Shown: positions 33,771 through 46,006, counted from the stretch's first letter. The stretch is DNA of 64,000 bases from Isoetes taiwanensis (GCA_021234155.1 JAJEKV010000015.1:7600822-7664821); one strand, 5' to 3'. Numbers and translations are program-made. Notes: generated from the sequence alone by a model not told the origin.

Positions 33771-35720
33771 TCTTATCTTTTTTCTTAGGTTCAATGTCAG
33801 TCAATTACAAATAAAAAGGCATCAACTCAACATAAGTCTTGTTTAATGTCGCACAATCACATAAAGTGCATACATTTGTTACGTAGTTGCTGGAGAAAGG
33901 GACATTCTAACATATATATTGAATTCTACAATAAACATGTAGATTTTAATATGGAAGCAATTGAGGCTATATGTAAACTGTTGCGCCAATTGCATGTAAA
34001 AAAATAATAGATAAAACAAATGACTTAGGGTACGGTCTCCATGTCTCGCGCACTTAAGAGGCGTTAGTGTGGCAAATTGTCAAAACAACTCTAATTTGGC
34101 TGGCCAAGGTATCTCTGGACACCTAATCAGATATGTAATGCAATGGAAAAAAACCTGCCTTGATAAAATCAAAGTCGAAGAGATATAGGCCGTCGAAGAT
34201 GGGGTGTTTTAGATGCCCCCGTCGCCTGACATGTAGCCCTGTGTCGCCATGCATGAACCCTCCTTTCGAGCCTCCCTCCCCCAAACCCCCGCCCCTCGCC
34301 CGGGCGGTTTTCCCAATGATCGCGTCCAAGAACTCGCTTAATCACCGTTAGTCCCCTTTTCACCACATCGTGAACCCCCTCCCCTTCCTCCCCTCAACAC
34401 ATATCCCTCTCGAACTCGCATGGCCTCACACAAGTCTTGCGTCCGCGGGGCCTGTGATGGCCATCATGGCCCAACGGTCCACAGACCACGCGTACGGAAG
34501 CCATCGACCGCTACCAATTTTGGCCCTATTAGCCCGTGTTTGCCACCATCCCATGAACAAAATCATTGGAATTACCCCTAATCCGACTCAGAATGCTCTT
34601 CTCTGCCGAATTGGAGACGCATTTAGGTGGACACACCCCGTACAATCGGGCAGAGACCCCATTGTTCGGATGGGGCTTTAAAGGGGGAGAAGGAAATGCC
34701 ATTCGATGAACATCCCCAGCTCGGTTCGAAGGGTTGCTCTGGCCATCTCAGTTCGGAGTTAGCCTAAGCTCCGGCCATCTAGGTAAACTCTTGATCCCTT
34801 CGTTTGGCTTCTTCTTGATTTCTTGTTAAAATGCAGCGTCATGGAAAGTTGGAGGAAGACCCCAGGCTCCAGCCCATATCGGAAGCCGCCTTCCTCCCCA
34901 ACGAAGAAGAGAGAGAGCCGAGACTGTGCCTCTCAGGGAACCGAAGATCTCGGCTCCTTCACTCTGAAAAACGTTCTTGTGACACGCACTGAAATTTATG
35001 ATGCTGTGGGTTCAAACTTGGATGTGGAAGTTACACCAGAAATTACTGATCAAGTGCAGCACGCCAAGGATGATAACGACATGGTCCACTGCTGTGTGAC
35101 TGTTGCTGAAGAGGATCGGGTTAAGTTTGAGAGCCCGGTTAACCCAGAATAACTCTTTTGCTACTCCTGGGCCAAATGGACGCTTACATAACTAATCTAT
35201 AGCCTTCAGATATGCCCTAAGTACCTAGCTGTCTGTGCACCCTATTAGAAGGGTTTTTTGTTTTATTTTGTAATGCCAAACTTCATAAGGCAATCTTGTG
35301 GACATATGCTATGTAATATCCTTGAAGACATCCCTAAGAAAGGTTGTTTGTGCATTTAACATTGCATTTGTATTCAACAGAAAATGATTGTTGTGTCCAT
35401 CTCCTTCCTAAACATTGAAAAAACAACTTAAGTCTCCCTCCCATTGATTGGTAGCACATATTATTACTCTTCTATGACCTCGTCCGAATCATATGCATCC
35501 TGCATCAATGGACTTATCCAATTAGTGTATACAAATACCAACTCCACATGCCAAAGATAACTACATACCATTTCTGCTGTGTTTGTGTTCAAAAATAGTG
35601 CTAGTGTTGCCTTAGTTACCTACATTACCAAAAGTGTGTTATGAAAAATGGACACAACATTATAGCAAAGTTGCTGCTGCATACCTGCAGGCCTCCATGT
35701 TCTAAAGAAGCCCTCCTCCA
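33771..35720. repeat. Duplicated 2-kb unit, copy U2
   Basis: Second copy of the U unit. At its right end, sequence corresponding to the end of U1 runs on into the pogo-type transposase region without a break, so U2 is probably the original context and U1 the copy. Confidence 0.8.
34841..35152 (+). CDS. Hypothetical 103-residue protein
   Basis: ATG at 34841, stop at 35150-35152. The N-terminus is basic and Ser/Pro-rich (SSPYRKPPSSPTKKRE). The rest is acidic, with SFTLKNVLVTRTEIYDAV, VEVTPEITDQVQHA and EEDRVKFESPVNPE, predicted mixed strand and helix, and no membrane segment. Its reading frame is conserved in the diverged U1 copy up to the insertion there, which suggests past coding selection or a recent duplication. 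I do not recognise the family. It may be one exon of a larger gene, since the sequence lies in a repeat unit next to transposase exons. Confidence 0.35.
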   Translation: MESWRKTPGSSPYRKPPSSPTKKRESRDCASQGTEDLGSFTLKNVLVTRTEIYDAVGSNLDVEVTPEITDQVQHAKDDNDMVHCCVTVAEEDRVKFESPVNPE

Positions 35721-38086
35721 TGCCCCTTGCTGTAGCAAGGGCTTCGGCATCCACTCCAATCTTAGCCATCTCTCAAATATGTCTGGCCTTGTCAATTGCC
35801 CCGACTTCATCATTTCCTGGCCCTGTGTTTGCTGCCGCATAGTTTATCCAGTCTTGTGTGTCCATCCTCAAAGAGTTAGCTAAAGGATTGAATGTTTTTT
35901 GGTTGTTGGCAAGGTCCCATTTCTTCAAATGTGAAGGGATGTTGCTAACTTTGTTAGGTGTAGGCCTGACCAAGGGGATGCAGCCCTCTATGCTAATTGA
36001 CTGAGGATGCACCCCATCTCCCTCACATAAGTGTGTGTCTTCGAGATTGCAACCTATGTCATGTGTTTGTGTTTGAGGGGCTACCATGCTATTACGACAT
36101 GCCTGCTCTTTAGGTACTTGCACAATCCCCACCTCTTCATTATGGATGCTCGGCACACATGCCTTCCAATTGTCATCCTCCCAATGACTTGCCTTGCCTT
36201 GCCTTTGTCTCATCCTGTCCCAAGCAGCCAACCTCATAGCCTTTGTAGCCTCATTCAATGGTCTTTAGCAGCCAAAGATGGCTTTCACCCTAGATTGGTC
36301 TGCTGGATACATAAATGCCCTCAGCCTTTTGGTGCTCTCCACATACAAAGCTTCTGCTTGCTTCCTACTTTCCCTCTCTAGCCTGTCTACAGTAGCCCGC
36401 CTACTGGCTTCTTCTTTTTCAGCCCTCCTCCTTGCTATCTCCACCTTCTTAAGGGCAACTTGCTGGCTCTTCAGTCTCTCAGCCTCTTCCCTTCTTGCCT
36501 TCTCTGCTGCAAGTGCTTGAGATAATCATTACTGCTAATGTGCACTTTTCCATGCAGATTAAGTGCAATGTCCCTCCTCCTTGTTGCCTCTTGTGTGCCC
36601 TGACTTGGAGGAACTTGACTTGATTGCTGGCATAAACCCTCTAATGGTCTATGGAGTAGGACTTGCTGCATTGTTCCCAAGCTATCTTCTGCACGGTCAC
36701 ATGTTGCTTGCACATGCTCCTCCCATTGCAAGTCAACCTCTTGCATGTTGAAACCCTCTATGTTCAACCCTTGGTCACATGGTTGTTCCATTGGCTCATT
36801 CCCATCAACTTCATCTATTAGTGCATTCTTATTTGCTGCAGGCTGCATAATGGGAACATCCAATCCATCTTCAATTCCGACTCTACTAGTGGTGGTGCTG
36901 GCACATAAACTTCCTCCCAAGCAAAACTATTGCCTTCCTTTTCAAGCACCACCTTTGTTGGATTGAATGGCCATATCCCTGTAGCCATGAAACCAGGCTT
37001 TATATTTGACACGGTTAGACCTGCAGCCGTGGACATAGATATCAATTCAACTATGTCTTCCCTCTTAGGTTCAGACCTGCCATTTTTGACCATGTATTCT
37101 GCCCTCAATCTTTTGAATGATGCCTTGAATGGCGCAAAGCAAGACACATCTAGTGGCTGGAGCCTATGTGATGTATGTGCAGGTAATAGTGCAAAATGTA
37201 TTCCCATATCTTTGGCAGTCAAAATGACATCCAGTTCCACATGGCTTCCATGCATCAAGCAAGATCAGATGTGGTCATTCTGGTGATACTCCTCCAGGCA
37301 CTCTAGATTGGAAGTGGACAACCAACTTTAAGTTGTCATCAAGCTGATTGCTGGACAGCTTGAATTGCTCCCTCCTCACTCCTGGCTATGTTGTCCTGCC
37401 TCATTCTAGTTCCTTTGAAAATGTACATACTAGGTATTTTAAACCCTTCTGCATTGACACACACTAAGATTGTAACCCATTTCCTCATATTCATGACCAG
37501 CTCACTAACCCTATTCTCACCTTTCCTTACAATTATCTTCAGGCCCTTTACTTTTCTAGCTTGGAGCAGGGTCTCATATGCATTCCAGATCCTCGCAGGG
37601 GGGAAGTTATACGCATCATATATTTCTTTCAAGCCAGAGTCGAACCTATTCAAGTTTTCTTGGTTCATAGCCAGGGCACATGACACATCTAAAGTTTCTG
37701 CACTCCTGAGAGAGATTTCAGGATGGCACTGCTTGAAGAGTTTCCACCATTTTCCCCCTAGAACACCTTCGAATGTTGGATTATTCTCCTTGGCCAGGTC
37801 TGCAGCACGTTCCTTCACCAAAGCCAGTGTCATACCCATCCCCTGTTCTGCCCTCCCTATGGCCCAATCCACAAGTTCCCTTTCTTGGGATGGTATTAGG
37901 ATCTGTAGATGTCTCTCCATCTTGTGGGAAATTCATCCATACAACCAGTCTCTGATGGATGATTCTGGGATACCAGATCATCTAGAAGCTTTCCTAATTT
38001 GAAATACCATGTTCACTCACCTCATCTAGAGCATCTAGCATCTCCTGCTCCATCCATTGGCCTCTTTTTGTTGGCTTCCTCGTCAT
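35690..38086 (-). pseudogene. Pogo/Tigger-type (DDE_1, CENP-B-like) transposase, dead
   Basis: Starts near ATG 38086 with MTRKPTKRGQWMEQEMLDAL (helix-turn-helix region). A CENP-B-type second DNA-binding segment follows (GGKWWKLFKQCHPEISLR), then the DDE_1 domain. The first catalytic block, usually NADETG, reads NAYET, so the Asp is lost. Later blocks GSHVELDVILTAKDMGIHF and LPAHTSHRLQPLDVSCF are recognisable but in another frame. The C-terminal part (36920 to about 36270) is a Glu/Arg/Gln-rich coiled coil and seems to continue as exon-like sequence to a GT splice site near 35693. Several frameshifts and stops (for example TGA near 35771) show it is not functional. Terminal inverted repeats were not found. 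Confidence 0.75.
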
Positions 38087-40225
38087 TGTCGCTCCCGATC
38101 CGCTGGCCTGAGGATTTTTCTTCTTTGATTTGGGCGCACAAACTCATTTGCTGGTCGTTACTGTCGGTCTGCTGCTGCCTGGCGTTGTAGCATCGATCCC
38201 TGGTCGGGCTCTAGTGGACACCATTGGTCTAGCCTTCGGCAAAAGCAAGGTTTCAATTGAGTCCCAAGCAGGAAGGAAGGGTTTGTGCACGAATTTCTTG
38301 ATCCTCCACAACCACACTGATTGCCCATCTCCTTTGCATGCATTAAGGCTAGAATTTGCGCGCGAATTTCAGCCCCCGGCATTGAATCATGCCTCGGAAT
38401 GGCATGTTTGGGGGTTCGTATTTGCGTGATGGGTGGGTATACAGCACGGGAGCCCTAGCTTCTAGGCTCATGAAGTCGCGACAACTGGTGGTCGTTCAGG
38501 AGGGAGCGTGAGATGGTGTCGAGGCGGCTTTTCGTACCACAGGGTACGATACGTCCACGGTGGCAGGCAACCATACCCTATATATTTTATATCTAGGGAT
38601 ACATAAAGGTACATCAAGTTAGTTAAGGCTTTTGTAATAGATGAATGTGTGGCATTCCATTAAAAGTGCTCTTTACAAAAAAACCCATTGACATGGGAAC
38701 ATTTGACATGGTCTTTACATCACCACTAACAGCCATGAATGCATGGTCTGTTATATGAGCTAGTATGTTGGAACGATTTGTGTCCACCTTTAGAATGCTA
38801 GTTATTTGGATGCACTAAACATGCAATATATGATGTGCCTGATTTATACTGGAGAGTTAAGTTGGGCATCTAGTATTATACATTATCAAATATGAGCATA
38901 ACAAAGTAGTTTGTTGTCTTCTAGATCGAAAGCAACATAGCAATAGTAAGGTACATAACATAGCAATGCAAGGCCACATCAATGTGAATACTACACCTCT
39001 TTCTATTGGCTGAGCATTAGTTTATGCATAACCATGACCTGTTTCCACATGGTGGGCTAATCAGCTGAATAATCAGCTGGTTTAAGAAACCTCTTATATT
39101 TAATCAGAATCAACTTATAATTTGTGTTAAACATAGCAAGCTTGATCTAGCATGCCATTACATGAAGCATAACATTCATATACATCTTAATACATTCTAA
39201 TGGTATTTTTTGTTCAATTATTAAATTCCAAACTTCAAACATCTAATGCTAATATGTACAGTAACTAATGCACGAAGTACTTGCCACTTGTACTTGCAAC
39301 TTTATCATCATACAATCCCCAACTAACAAATGATACCACTTATACCTCCTTTTTGAGGATGCCAGCAGCTTGTTATGCACCTAGGACAATCAGATCTGAC
39401 TTAATTCCAGAGTCATGGTCACTAATGGTGTATCGTATCCTTCCTTCTCAGCACCTTCAATAGATGTGCCGAGCAAGTTTGGCAATTTCTAACTTGAAAA
39501 GGTAAGAATGAAGGGCCTATTATGGTTAAGAACAGCTATCTTGCAGGCTCTAGCCATCTCGTTTCCATCTGCAGTTTCCATCTACAGGCCGTAGCATCAA
39601 AATATGAGGTAACAGGGTCATTGATGTGCATGACCATCCTCACCAAGCCCTTCCCATTGCATGTTCCCAAACATAAATTACATGCTCCTGGGCTTTAATG
39701 CCTTCAAGCTAGATCAACACTTCCATCAATAAGACCAGGCAAAATTTTTGCAAGGCCATTCAGGCAGACTTGTGAAAGGCTACGTGTACCATCATCTGGT
39801 GTCTGTAAAATTTATGTCTGTAACATCATCTAATTGTTATGAGCACTCAAATTTGGTAAAAGCATGTAAATACCTAGGATGAGATATAGCAATCTGACAG
39901 CTACAACAATCAAATAGACATTTTAGATATTAGCAAGGCCCTTTCCCAGCCATTTGTTAGAACTCAACAGAATTTATAGGTACCATTTAGCATAGCTTTC
40001 AAAATTGGCATTTCCTTCTGCTTCCACTGCTACAAGGGCCTGGGTATGCGTACTCCAGTGGCTGCAATGGTCATTAAATCATTCATCAGAACCAAAAGAC
40101 TGTGAAATGAACTTGGGCCTTCAGAAAATAAAGCAGCTCATATGCCCTTTACATCTTCTGGAACAATAGAGGGATCATGGTCACACTTGAAATTACCACG
40201 TGCTCTTCAACTTTTTTTGCGCCAG
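38087..40225. other. Intergenic, no gene recognised
   Basis: The first 450 bp are GC-richer and may hold the 5' part of the transposon. The rest is AT-rich with no coding motif. Confidence 0.45.
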
Positions 40226-40259
40226 GGAAGGAAGGAAGGAAGGAAGGAAGGAAGGAAGG
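40226..40259. repeat. (GGAA)n microsatellite
   Basis: About eight tetranucleotide units next to the 3' end of the minus-strand LINE that starts at 40260; read on the minus strand it is a CCTT tail. Confidence 0.9.
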
Positions 40260-42530
40260 TACTTTTATCGTCCACGGAGACCAATCGGTCTATGGGACCC
40301 AATACAAAAATGCAGCAAGCAGATTACTGCCCGGATTAAAAAACCCCCGCCCCGAAGGGTTTTCGAGGGAAAAACTGCGGCGACAATCACCCCCGGCGAC
40401 AAACTAACATACAAAATGCGTAAAACACCCAAATATATGCGGTCATGCACTTTGCACTGCGGTGCCTAATCGGCAGCTGACGGCGGGGGCAAAGGTGACC
40501 TCGCAGGTCCAAGATTACCTCCCAGATATGCGACCCGAGTGGTAATGCATCGACGGTGTGTTCATTAGCAAATATAAGGGCAAGTCCGTAGGTACTAAGG
40601 GAGCGTGATCGGCCCGGATCCGACCAACGGGCAACTCGAAAGTGTGAGACCCATCCTCAATGGCACCCGTTTGACAAAGACCGACAGAGCCTGTCTGGCG
40701 GGGGCTCCCCAATCCACCGCCTGCCTCGATCGCGAAGATGGTGGGCACCGTCGGCGAATGGAGGCAATGAGTCTCTTTTTTGGGGCGGTTGGGAACGCAG
40801 GTAGAGCCAGGGGCCCCGTGCTAACACGGGGTTGATGTGCTCCTTGTAATGGGCTGTTTTGACCTGCTCTAGAGCCGGGTCCCGTGAGCTTGCCAAGGAA
40901 ACAAGCGCCTAGGTACTCCATGGTACATCCACGATCGGCGGCCGTGTCCACCGGCACGCGACTCGTGCTCTCCGCGCGTTCCATCCGGGCGAACCACTCA
41001 TCTCTCTTACCCCTCCAACAGGCCCTAAGCCGCCGCGGACTCATTGCCCGCGGTGTAAGCCAGTGCGGGGGCCGAGCATCACCCATAGTAACCACTTTAC
41101 GAAAATAGGCGATGTGTCTATCAAGGTCTGCCCCTGAAGCGGTAAGAATCCAGTTTCTATGCGAGAATCGATAGGGAACTGAAGGTTTCACCCAAGTGCT
41201 TTCGTGCCAAAAATGCCTTCACTTTTGCTCCAAGTCATTCCATGTCGCCAAAGAGAGCGCACCGGGCCCCAAACCTACCGACCCGTCTGAAGGGCCGGGC
41301 CGACCCGGTGCAGGAGCGGATGTGACCGATGGCCCCAATCATAGAGCTCACGCACGGTGGCTGTTGTTACGCATGGCATAAAAGCTTTCCGGCCTCTTGT
41401 CACACCCATAGCGGATAGACGCCTCCCAGCAGAGCGAGGAAGGGAACTCCACCCCTAGATACTTGTAGGTGGGCGTGACGTCCACAGGCTGTCCCCGATA
41501 TGTGAGTGCAGGAGGCATGGGGTGACGTGAAGAGGATATGAGAACCACCACGGTCTTGGCGGATTCATGCGCATGTCCAGTAGCGGCGAGAATGTGTCTA
41601 GGGCATCCAGTGAGGCTGCATAGCTTCGGGGTGTGGGCGGCCAGGCCAACATCGTCGATAGATGAGCCGGGGATGACCTGGTGCAAAAAGTCGTATGCCA
41701 TCCCCCCCATGCTCAGTAAGCCAGGGCTCTAACTGATCAATGTAGAGGCCAAAAAGTGTTGGCGAGAGGGGGCAACCCCGGGACCCGATACTATCGGTGA
41801 ATGCTTGGCACCGGTGCATCCTGCCAAAACAACTCTCATACAACTTTGTATATGGCATTCAAGACAAAGGCGGAGCCCCAGTTGATGCGATCTAGCCCAC
41901 GCCTTTTCCCGGAATCAGATCAAAAGCCTTCATGAAGTCCACAAAGCAGCAATACAAGTCCTGCCGATGATTCCGGCCGTTCTTCAATCGATGCCCGCGA
42001 TGTAAAGATATGGTCAATCGTTGAGTGGCGGGGTCTAAAGCCCCTGCCAGTGTGAGGGCTCGCACATCTGCCCGCCCCGGCCGGGTCAATCTGCTGCCGA
42101 GAATGCCCCAATAACGGTTTGGCAAATACCGAAGTGACCATGATCGTCCGGGTAATTGGCCGGACGGTGGTGGGTCGCCTCCCTTGTGAATGGGAACAAC
42201 CCCGCTTGTGGTCCATTGTGGGGAGACCTTCCCGCAATGCTCGCTGAATGGGGTAGTGAGGACCGCACAAGCGGCCGCCCCCATTTGAGTAACTTCGGCC
42301 CGCATACCATCGAGGTCACCGCCTTCCCATTAGCCCGGTAGTTGCGGTGCCCTCGTCAACATCCTCCTCCACGGAAGGGGCCATCCTGTGGGGGTATGGG
42401 CGTACGCGTCCCTGGCGGGTCATAGATCTGTTGCAAGTACTGCCGATCCTCGTGGCCAGGTTGCTTCTGCGGGGCGTAGCTGCAAGACATCGTCAACGAG
42501 GGGGTCAAGTCGCATGGGCGCACCATAGAC
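40260..42530 (-). pseudogene. LINE (non-LTR retrotransposon), 5' truncated
   Basis: Minus-strand reading, in order: reverse-transcriptase block CCFVDFMKAFD near 41940; IGSRGCPLSPTLFGLYID near 41770; a decayed catalytic block IDDVGLAAH near 41650 (normally YADD); YKYLGVEF near 41460; then the C-terminal region with the family 3' end (GGAGACCAATCGGTCTATGG near 40278 on +). Many frameshifts break it, and the endonuclease and ORF1 are absent. The segment is markedly GC-rich against AT-rich flanks on both sides. It shares its 3' end with the copies at 43155, 55306, 57993 and 63037. Confidence 0.8.
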
Positions 42531-43100
42531 ACTATATATTCACTTTGTCTGGAAAAACATATCCCATTAAAGTGGTTATCTAAAATTGCAATGAGTTGAC
42601 AACATCAGGCCAAGCAAAAATGAACTATAAGTTGATAATCCTATTGTTACATACCTTTATTATCGTTGAGTTGCGAGCATCAAATATGAATTACATCTTA
42701 AACAAAAATGACCCAAAAAGGACAGTTTTATCAAGGAGTAGGATAATCAATTAAGAAATGATATATACATACTTTGGACTACTGCATGAGCAACCAAAAG
42801 GTTGAATTTGTAATCCTCTGTTTATCTAGCACCCATTCAAAATGTTTTGATTTCTATCCAAAAATGGAAACGAACAAAAATCAGGCATGGTAATCCAATT
42901 GTTATAGATGCTCATCCCATCTTCTCATGCATTGAGCCTTGACAAACAGTGGGAACATGATAAAGAAAACAAATTGTCGTGAAAATACTCAATGTGTAAC
43001 TTGCAGTCATTCGCTCTTCAGCTGCAAGAAAAGCAGACATTGTTGCTCTTCCAGCAATAATATTTGCATAAATCTACAAAAAGAAAGAAATAAGGCATGA
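42531..43100. other. Intergenic, no gene recognised
   Basis: AT-rich sequence between two LINE fragments. Nothing supportable is seen. Confidence 0.5.
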
Positions 43101-43150
43101 AATAGAATAGAATAGAATAGAATAGAATAGAATAGAATAGAATAGAATAG
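43101..43150. repeat. (AATAG)10 microsatellite, LINE tail
   Basis: Ten perfect AATAG units directly at the 3' end of the minus-strand LINE. The same pentanucleotide tails the copies at 55281, 57973 and 63018. Confidence 0.95.
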
Positions 43151-43154
43151 AATA

Positions 43155-43690
43155 AATTTTTTATCGTCCACGGAGACCAATAGGTCATGGGACCCATACA
43201 ATGGGCTAGTACAATCATTACTACTAGGATTAAAAAACCCCTGCCTCGAAAGGTTTTCAAGGGAAAAACCTTTGCAGTAATGATGATACTAGACAAGCAG
43301 AGATAATGACTACTGAGGGCTCGGTAATTGCGTGGCGCTTATCTAGAACCTCAAGTATGTATAATGCCAAGTCATGCACAGATGGTGCTCTGAGAAGTTG
43401 TGGAAGCGTGGAATGGAATGCTAAGGTCAAAAAACGATTTCGGACTATCTCAAAAGCAGGGCAACTCAGAAGAGTATGGCTTTCATCTTCAATAACCTGT
43501 AACTGGCAACAGGCACATAGTCTCGCTTCTCGCGGCAATTGCGGCCGCTCCCATCTACCTGTCTCAATCCGTAGCCTGTGGGACCCCGTGCGAATTGATG
43601 CAATAGATTACTCAGTATGGCAGTGTCAAAAAGTTATGATCGAGCGGAAGCACCAGCCATATCCAGAGAAAATCAGAACAGATACAAATT
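43155..43690 (-). pseudogene. LINE 3' fragment with zinc-binding C-terminus
   Basis: Minus strand reads RTGSHRLRIETGRWE, then LPREARLCACCQLQVIEDES and HTLLSCPAFEIVRNRF, the reverse-transcriptase-associated zinc region (C-x2-C ... E-D-E-S-H-x-L-L-x-C-P), followed by the conserved 3' end with a stem-loop at 43249-43273. A stop upstream and the short length mark it as a 5'-truncated copy. It is about as close as a sister copy to 55306-55634. Confidence 0.8.
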
Positions 43691-43699
43691 TTCAATGAA

Positions 43700-45050
43700 T
43701 TAATGGCCTCCCAACTGGAAAATATTGTTGCCAAAATAGTGATTGATCTTGTGAAGAAAGCCACAATATTTCCGTGATAGTTTGGAGAGAAACCAGTCCA
43801 CCTATAATGGCTATCTTCTCAAATCAATTGGAAGAACCCAGTTATCCTTAAAATTGTCTTCTTAAAGCTAAAATCTTATGCAAAGCTCAAAGACCCATTT
43901 ACATAAGACGTAAACAAAATAAAGAAATCAAAGAAAGATGTGACCTAGACTTTGCCGTATCAAGACATTGTCGCCTCCATTTCTTTGAATCCTACTTTGA
44001 AACTTGTCTAAAGTATCAGTATAGCAGCTTTTTGCATCCAGAAAGCATGCAATAATCATTTCGCACAGACCATAGAAAGGAACACATTCTTATGGGTTGG
44101 ACTGCAGAACGAACCCTAACTCACAATTTGGAGCTTTGAATCAATTCTTAGCCACTTGCATACCCAGACCACCACCTGTAAAGATGGACGATCCTACCAA
44201 CAATAATCCCACAGCATGCCAAGGATAAAGAATCCGTCAAATCCTCTGAAAGGGGAAAGTACCTCAGAATGCAAATTTCTCAAATCATAGGAAAAGCAAT
44301 CGTGGCATCATGCATCCTTCATCTGTGATCGGATAAGCATGTCGAGGATAGTAAGTGATGCATACACGGAGACACGGATAGGGGAATGCATACACGGATG
44401 GAGAGGGAAAAATTAGACAAACCATAGTTTTTTGCCGACGTCTAAAACCATTAAGATCTCAATAAAAAAAAAATCTAATTTTCGGATAACCAAAAATATT
44501 TTCAGGCATCAAAATCCCATAACCTTAGGCAAAGTGGCCTGAAAAAAAAATTAAAAAGTTTTCGACTTGCTGGAAAAACCAAATTTAAACAATAGATAGA
44601 TATCACATGTCTTTCGTGCTAACTTTAGGCCCATTCGTGACATCAATATAGGATGGTTGAATGTTGGCCAAGTGTTGGAACTAAATTCTACAGCATTTTG
44701 AAACCATTGCTTTTCTGCATCCATCTATCCACTGCAATGTACTCGATACTGCTAGTCCTAGATGCTTAGTCCTAGATGCTTGTAGCTCTTCACTACTATA
44801 TTGATGTTTCTACAATAGAAATAGATGCCACTCTTTTAACTTCAAAATTTGTTTTCTCTAGATTCGCACTTAAGTGACTTGTTGATCAAAAACAAGCAGC
44901 AACCATTACATTTCATCCATGAATTTGTATCAAATGCTTTGCAAATATCTACAAAAAGAACCTTTACACTTTTTTATGAATACATTCAATGTCGTTAGAC
45001 GATTTTGAGAAAGAGTACTAAGACTATGCAAAGATCACATAATGTTGCAA
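43700..45050. other. Intergenic, no gene recognised
   Basis: AT-rich, no coding motif. From 44961 a stretch containing CCTTTACACTTTTTTATGAA is repeated at 45202. Confidence 0.45.
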
Positions 45051-45200
45051 TGTCGTACTTTGAGGGCCACTTATTGATTTGCTACAATCCAGTACAACAC
45101 TCGACATGGCGTGGCAAACTATGGACTCATTGGTCTTTTGCTTCGTCCAGAAAATGCATAATCTGTAAGTAAAACTAGTAAGCTAATTATAAATCAATGG
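45051..45200 (+). repeat. Direct repeat, copy 1 (partner 46007-46165)
   Basis: Contains AATGTCGTACTTTGAGGGCC and AAACTAGTAAGCTAAT, both found again at 46016 and 46140. The second copy has small indels. Confidence 0.8.
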
Positions 45201-45271
45201 TACCTTTACACTTTTTTATGAATACGTTCAATGTCGTTAGACGATTTTGAGAAAGACTATGCAAAGATCAT

Positions 45272-45776
45272 GTAATAACCGTTTGCTTAAAATTACTGTG
45301 TTTTTTGGCTAATATAATAGGGCGTAAAACTTCCTTCACTTTTTGCGGAGCGGCGCCGCTATCCCTTGTTTCTTGCTGTGCAGAGCCATATTTCTTTGTT
45401 GTGTGCTGCCACAAGCGAACTTCTGCCACAATAGGTTTGGTAAATGGTAAATAGAAATGCACAGAAGGATCGAAATACTTTCATGCACAGATGGATCGAA
45501 ATGAAAAGAAGGGCCAGGGCATCGAAATATCTTTGGATCAAAAATGGTTTTGGTAAATGGCTGCATAATAGCTTTAATCCGGCGGAAGATGGACGTTCTT
45601 TTAAGCTTTAATCTGTTTATTTCTTGTTAATACTGGCAGAAGCTCGCCCTGTCTGCCATAGCTTCTCAAACCTAGCCCAGTCTGCCATCGCTTCTCCGCC
45701 ATCGCCACTAAGACAAATTTTCAAGGTCCCACGTGGCAAATTAGTATTAGACGTAATTTTAGCAAACGGTTATTAC
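45272..45776. mobile_element. Small element with 24-bp terminal inverted repeats
   Basis: The left end GTAATAACCGTTTGCTTAAA and the right end TTTAGCAAACGGTTATTAC are inverted copies (one base indel across about 24 bp). The 505-bp interior has no transposase. Flanking target duplication is unclear, so the superfamily cannot be named. Confidence 0.5.
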
Positions 45777-45850
45777 GTCCTATAATTTCCACCAGGATAA
45801 AGTCCTATAATTTCCACCAGTCGGGCATTATGCCTATAAAGTCCTGGCGG

Positions 45851-45932
45851 CGCCGCCAAACTCGTCGACGCACTCGCGTCTCTGCCGCTCTCGCCGCCAA
45901 ACTCGTCGACGCACTCGCGTCTCTGCCGCTCG
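45851..45932 (+). repeat. 41-bp GC-rich tandem duplication
   Basis: CGCCGCCAAACTCGTCGACG begins at 45851 and 45892; both copies continue through CACTCGCGTCTCTGCCGCTC. The GC content contrasts with the AT-rich flanks. Confidence 0.9.
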
Positions 45933-46006
45933 AGAGCCGCCTTGTTGGAAGTCGCCAAGACTTTACAAGGCGTAATAGCCCTCCTGATGGGAATTACCTA
46001 ATACAT

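Noticed and set aside
43007-43296. Open frames with FYSIL repeats on the minus strand
   Set aside because: Translation of the (AATAG)10 tail joined to LINE 3' sequence.
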